Shown one piece after another: positions 5,349 through 8,525 of a DNA stretch of 8,525 nucleotides. The notes beneath the pieces were generated by a model. The model made no database searches and was not told where the DNA came from. It was given only the letters and a program-made list of their open reading frames with translations. Source of the stretch: Bacilli bacterium (GTDB taxonomy: Bacteria > Bacillota_I > Bacilli_A > RF39 > UBA660); assembly GCA_017550205.1 (NCBI GenBank), contig JAFZPS010000057.1, forward strand, positions 1-8,525, in the 5' to 3' direction. Both the position numbers and the translations under genes were made by a program. Within the stretch, counting starts at the first letter, position 1. Every line of letters starts with the position of its first letter.

Positions 5349-7016
5349 TTATTTTGTTTTTGGTTCGTATACACTACCCATAAACCATACTTCACCAGTA
5401 TTTTTATCTCTAATTAAGTATATAAATGGTTTATCAAATGTAATATCAATCTTTTCTGTTGGTACTTCATATAAGTAATTGAAACCACCACCAGTAGCTC
5501 CAGCACCACCTTCTTTAGTCGCAGCTGCTGCTTTAATACCATCATTTGAGAATTCTATTTTAGATTTATGTGTAGCACTACTAATGAATTCACCTTTTCC
5601 TTTTTTTAACATACCAGAAAGATCTGCTTTACTAGAATCAAATACATCAGTAATACCCATTTTCTTTAAATCATTTGTTAAATCTAAAGTATAATCATAT
5701 TCAAATACTGGAATATAACCATATATTAAAGTAAGTACTCCATCCTTAAAGTTTTCTTTCTTCATATCCTTTAATCCATTAATAACATTATTAATATCAT
5801 CAACGTCTAGTTTATCTACATACTCTTTTAAATCTTCATTTTTTGGCATAATACCAATATATTGTAGAGTAGTACCACCATATATTTGTAGATCTTTAGC
5901 AAACGCTTTTACATTATCATCATCATATAATGCAAAATCTGTTGAATAATCTTCTCTACCATAGTTTTCATTTAACTCTTTAATATATTTCTTTAAATAT
6001 GTATCAACATCAGGTTCAGCATAACCATATTTTAGATTATTTTTACCATCTTCAGTTTCTAACCACTCTTTATAAGCTTTTCCAACTTCTTCAATAATCT
6101 TAGCTTCACCTATTTTATTTACTGCATCATATCTATTAAATGCAGCTTTAACACTTACTGATTTAATATTATCTTTTCCATTAAACTTCAAAGCATGATA
6201 TTCACTTTCATTAAACATATACATTACAGAATCAGCAAATTGATAGTCTTGACCAGCAATCTTTTCATGTTGATAAGCAATATTATAACGAAGACATGGA
6301 ACATCACTACCAGAAGCACATTGAATTTGATTATTCCATTTCATATCAATAGCTAATGCGTTAGTCAATTCAAAGTCTTCTCCTTTAACTTCTTCACCAA
6401 ATAAATCATTTATTAAACCAAATGTTTTATCACTAACCCATTTATTCATATTAGCTGGACTACTAAATTCATCGAATATTACTTCAGCAGTATATTTTGA
6501 TTTTAAACTATTTATATATTCTTCGCTTACTTGATCCTTAAAAGTATTTCTAATAAACATTGCATTTGCAAAACTCATATGATCATTATTAATAGTCTTA
6601 TTAGATTTATAATCTCCTATAAGTCCATTAATTTGAGCTTTTGAATTTCCACCACTACCTTCACTTAACATAGCTAAAGCATATTTAATAGATATAGGTG
6701 AATATACTTTATTCTTACCATTATTCTCAAATTTTAAAAATGCAATATCAAACTTATCTAAAGTATTTCCACTCATTTTATAAGTAGAATATACTTCCTT
6801 TACATCTGTACTTGTCTTAGTAGTTTTACTTTTACCACCATCAATAAATGGTATTAAGAAAAATATTGAAGCTAGAATTAATAGCATAAATACTAATGCA
6901 CCTAAAATAGAGAATATTAATATAACACTATTCTTATTATTTACTTTCTTAATTTCATCATTAGTTGGTTTTTCTTCAAGAATCTCAATTTGTTCTTCTT
7001 TTTTATTATCTTCCAT
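5349..7016 (-). CDS. Membrane-anchored extracytoplasmic serpin (serine protease inhibitor family)
   Basis: Serpins inhibit proteases by a suicide mechanism in which a cleaved reactive loop inserts into a beta-sheet. The 555-residue product has a charged cytoplasmic N-terminus (1-29), one hydrophobic segment (about 30-58), a linker, and a serpin domain (about 80-555) predicted outside the cell. Family landmarks are YSPISIKYALAMLSEG (105-120), NAMFIRN (151-157), NALAIDMKWNNQ (219-230), GIMPKNEDL (388-396), LDLTNDLKKMGITDVFD (444-460), the hinge NDGIKAAAAT (491-500) and the closing DKPFIYLIRDKNTGEVWFMG (528-547). The alanine-rich hinge favours inhibitory activity. Oddities are Ile at P14 (usually Thr/Ser), a loop about 12 residues longer than alpha-1-antitrypsin's, an insertion of roughly 75-80 residues at about 293-370, and only two cysteines (233, 241). 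The start ATG 7016 has AGGAGAG upstream. It is monocistronic between two terminators. Its target protease is not evident; a host or community protease is a guess. Confidence 0.92.
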   Translation of the reverse strand: MEDNKKEEQIEILEEKPTNDEIKKVNNKNSVILIFSILGALVFMLLILASIFFLIPFIDGGKSKTTKTSTDVKEVYSTYKMSGNTLDKFDIAFLKFENNGKNKVYSPISIKYALAMLSEGSGGNSKAQINGLIGDYKSNKTINNDHMSFANAMFIRNTFKDQVSEEYINSLKSKYTAEVIFDEFSSPANMNKWVSDKTFGLINDLFGEEVKGEDFELTNALAIDMKWNNQIQCASGSDVPCLRYNIAYQHEKIAGQDYQFADSVMYMFNESEYHALKFNGKDNIKSVSVKAAFNRYDAVNKIGEAKIIEEVGKAYKEWLETEDGKNNLKYGYAEPDVDTYLKKYIKELNENYGREDYSTDFALYDDDNVKAFAKDLQIYGGTTLQYIGIMPKNEDLKEYVDKLDVDDINNVINGLKDMKKENFKDGVLTLIYGYIPVFEYDYTLDLTNDLKKMGITDVFDSSKADLSGMLKKGKGEFISSATHKSKIEFSNDGIKAAAATKEGGAGATGGGFNYLYEVPTEKIDITFDKPFIYLIRDKNTGEVWFMGSVYEPKTK

Positions 7017-7037
7017 CTTTTCACTCTCCTATCTTAA

Positions 7038-7043
7038 ATTATA
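7038..7043 (-). promoter_or_regulatory. Likely -10 element of the serpin gene
   Basis: A perfect TATAAT on the minus strand 13-18 bases beyond the pheT terminator T-tract. No good -35 is visible (the region is T-rich) and the extended -10 TG is absent. The predicted start near 7031 would leave about 15 leader bases carrying the AGGAGAG ribosome site. Confidence 0.45.
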
Positions 7044-7056
7044 TAACTTTTCAATG

Positions 7057-7088
7057 CAAAAAGAAAAGAGATAAATTACTTATCTCTT
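7057..7088 (-). terminator. Intrinsic terminator of pheT
   Basis: On the minus strand AAGAGATAA (7088-7080) pairs perfectly with TTATCTCTT (7074-7066) around a five-base loop, followed by TTCTTTTT. The 5' arm is the last coding sequence of pheT (Leu-Arg-Asp-Lys) and the stop codon is in the loop. Confidence 0.88.
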
Positions 7089-8525
7089 AATTCTGCATTA
7101 TAAGTTGACACTACTTTGTCAATTATTTTATTAAATTCTTCCATTACTTCTTCATCAGTTAATGTTCTATCAAGACCATTAAATACTAATTTGAAAGCAA
7201 CACTCTTCTTACTAGAATCAATATTTTCTCCTTCATATACATCAAATACATCTACTTCTTGAAGAATCTTACCAGCAGTTCTCTTAATAGTCTTAATAAC
7301 ATCATCTACTAAAGTATTTCTATCTAATATATATGCCATATCTTTAGATATACTTGGATACTTAAATGCTTCTTTATATTTTAGTTTACTTGTTCTACCA
7401 TAAATACTATCTAAATCTAATTCAAATACAAATACATCTTTCTTAAGTATTGATGGATGAACTTTTCCTATAATACCAATTTTCTTACCATCTAATATAA
7501 TATTAGCTTGTACTCCAGGATGAAGGTCTTTGCATTCACTTCTTGTAAATGAATATCTATTTTCATAACCCATATATACTAATAAATCTTCAACAATACC
7601 TTTTACTACGAAGAAATCAATTTCTACATCACTCTTCCAACTATTAGTTAAATAACTTCCTGTCATTAATCCACATACTTTAGTTATTTCATTATAATTA
7701 ACATCATAAGTCTTAGCTATTTCATAAATAGAAATATCTTTAACTCCTCTAGCCTTATTATATTCATATACATTCATTAATGAAGGTATTAAAGTAGTTC
7801 TAACAACACTCTTATCTACACTCATTGGATTTGGTAAAACAACTGGTTTTCTATCTTCATAAATAAACTTATTAGCCATTTCTGGATTAACTAATGTATA
7901 TGTTTTAACTTCATTTAATCCTAGGCTTCTAAGTCTTTTAGATACCATCTTACGATATTTAACATCTCCAACATATTCACCACGACGTACTTTAACATCA
8001 GGTAAACTAGATACTAAATTATTATATCCAAATAATCTACCTATTTCTTCAGCAATATCATTAACATTAGCATCAATATCTAATCTTCTTCTAGGAATAG
8101 TAACAATAAATTTACCATTCTTTACTTCATAAGGAAAATCTAATCTATCTAATTCATTCTTCATGTCATCTTCAGATATAGTAATACCTAATATCTTATC
8201 AACATCACTAGGTACGAACTCTAATACTTTTTCAGTATGATCTTCATTATCTACCATTACAAAACTATCTAATACTTCAGCTTCTGCATATTTTTCTAAT
8301 AAGTGACAAGCACGTCTTGAAGCCATCTCAGTATATTCATAAGAAAGTCCTTTACCATATCTAATAGATGCTTCACTAGGTAATTCTAATTTACGAGAAG
8401 TATATCTAATACTTACAGGATTAAAAATAGCTGATTCAATTAAAATATTCTTAGTATTTTCATCTACTTCAGTATTTTCTCCACCCATTACTCCAGCAAT
8501 ACATACTGGTTTAGATCCATCAGTA
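7076..8525 (-). CDS. pheT: Phenylalanyl-tRNA synthetase beta subunit, C-terminal 482 residues (enters from right edge)
   Basis: PheT is the beta subunit of the heterotetrameric enzyme that charges tRNA-Phe; beta carries editing and tRNA-binding modules. The reading frame is open to the window edge, so the ATG at 8488 is internal: upstream of it the frame reads TDGSKPVCIAGV, giving the family motif IAGVMGG. About 800 residues are usual, so some 300 N-terminal residues lie outside. Visible order: B3/4 editing-domain end with ASIRYGKGL (visible 52-60), B5 domain (about 100-175, IPRRRLDIDANVNDIAEEIGR), catalytic-like core (about 180-365, MSVDKSVVRTTLIPSLM, LHPGVQANI) and the C-terminal FDX-ACB anticodon-binding domain (about 385-482, FKYPSISKDMAYILD, GLDRTLTDEEV). 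pheS is expected just beyond the right edge. The stop sits inside the terminator. Confidence 0.97.
   Translation of the reverse strand, partial: TDGSKPVCIAGVMGGENTEVDENTKNILIESAIFNPVSIRYTSRKLELPSEASIRYGKGLSYEYTEMASRRACHLLEKYAEAEVLDSFVMVDNEDHTEKVLEFVPSDVDKILGITISEDDMKNELDRLDFPYEVKNGKFIVTIPRRRLDIDANVNDIAEEIGRLFGYNNLVSSLPDVKVRRGEYVGDVKYRKMVSKRLRSLGLNEVKTYTLVNPEMANKFIYEDRKPVVLPNPMSVDKSVVRTTLIPSLMNVYEYNKARGVKDISIYEIAKTYDVNYNEITKVCGLMTGSYLTNSWKSDVEIDFFVVKGIVEDLLVYMGYENRYSFTRSECKDLHPGVQANIILDGKKIGIIGKVHPSILKKDVFVFELDLDSIYGRTSKLKYKEAFKYPSISKDMAYILDRNTLVDDVIKTIKRTAGKILQEVDVFDVYEGENIDSSKKSVAFKLVFNGLDRTLTDEEVMEEFNKIIDKVVSTYNAELRDK

Noticed and set aside
5479..5694. Plus-strand open frame of 71 codons starting MKPPPVAPAPP
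   Set aside because: It is the complement of the serpin reactive-loop region; the Pro/Ala-rich start simply mirrors the Gly/Ala-rich hinge. No ribosome site or promoter.
7076..8488. Treating the ATG at 8488 as the start of a 470-residue protein
   Set aside because: The frame stays open to the window edge and the residues before the Met complete the PheT motif IAGVMGG, so the Met is internal.
1..8525. Mobile elements, CRISPR arrays, tRNA or rRNA genes, prophage parts
   Set aside because: No transposase or integrase, no regularly spaced repeats and no cloverleaf-like segment seen; gaps between genes are all under about 100 bases.

Overview
This window is a compact, very AT-rich stretch (roughly 25-30 % G+C by eye) of a bacterial chromosome. 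All nine supported genes lie on the minus strand, so transcription runs from the right end to the left end. The proteins are of Firmicutes/Mollicutes type and TrmD, RimM, NusA and PheT are all low-G+C Gram-positive in character. Shine-Dalgarno sites are strong (GGAGG, AGGTGA), six of the eight visible stop codons are TAA and two are TAG, and none is TGA. Trp is encoded by TGG and no reading frame is interrupted by TGA, so the standard bacterial code fits. The best guess is an uncultured, probably gut-associated Mollicutes/Bacilli lineage (RF39-like) rather than a true Mycoplasma. That assignment is inference.

Layout in the direction of transcription: (1) the C-terminal 482 codons of pheT, which enters from beyond the right edge and ends in an intrinsic terminator; (2) a single-gene unit for a membrane-anchored, extracytoplasmic serpin with its own terminator; (3) a tight five-gene run in which a YgjP/SprT-like metallopeptidase, a SpoU/TrmH-family RNA methyltransferase, rimM, trmD and an unrecognised coiled-coil protein overlap or lie within about 8 bases of each other and end at a strong terminator; (4) a two-TM membrane protein resembling DUF5305, with its own promoter; (5) a short rimP followed one base later by nusA, preceded by an extended -10 promoter and a leader hairpin. 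nusA runs off the left edge.

Most of the genes serve translation and RNA: aminoacylation (PheT), tRNA m1G37 methylation (TrmD), 16S/30S maturation (RimM, RimP), RNA 2'-O-methylation (SpoU family) and transcription elongation/termination (NusA). Two envelope proteins interrupt this theme. The serpin is the most unusual gene: it has an N-terminal membrane anchor, a long internal insertion, an intact-looking hinge and an unusually long glycine-rich reactive loop. The other points of interest are the single-domain RimP, an acidic insertion in NusA, the rimP leader hairpin, and terminators folded over stop codons. I see no mobile element, CRISPR array, tRNA or rRNA, and no gene-free stretch longer than about 100 bases.
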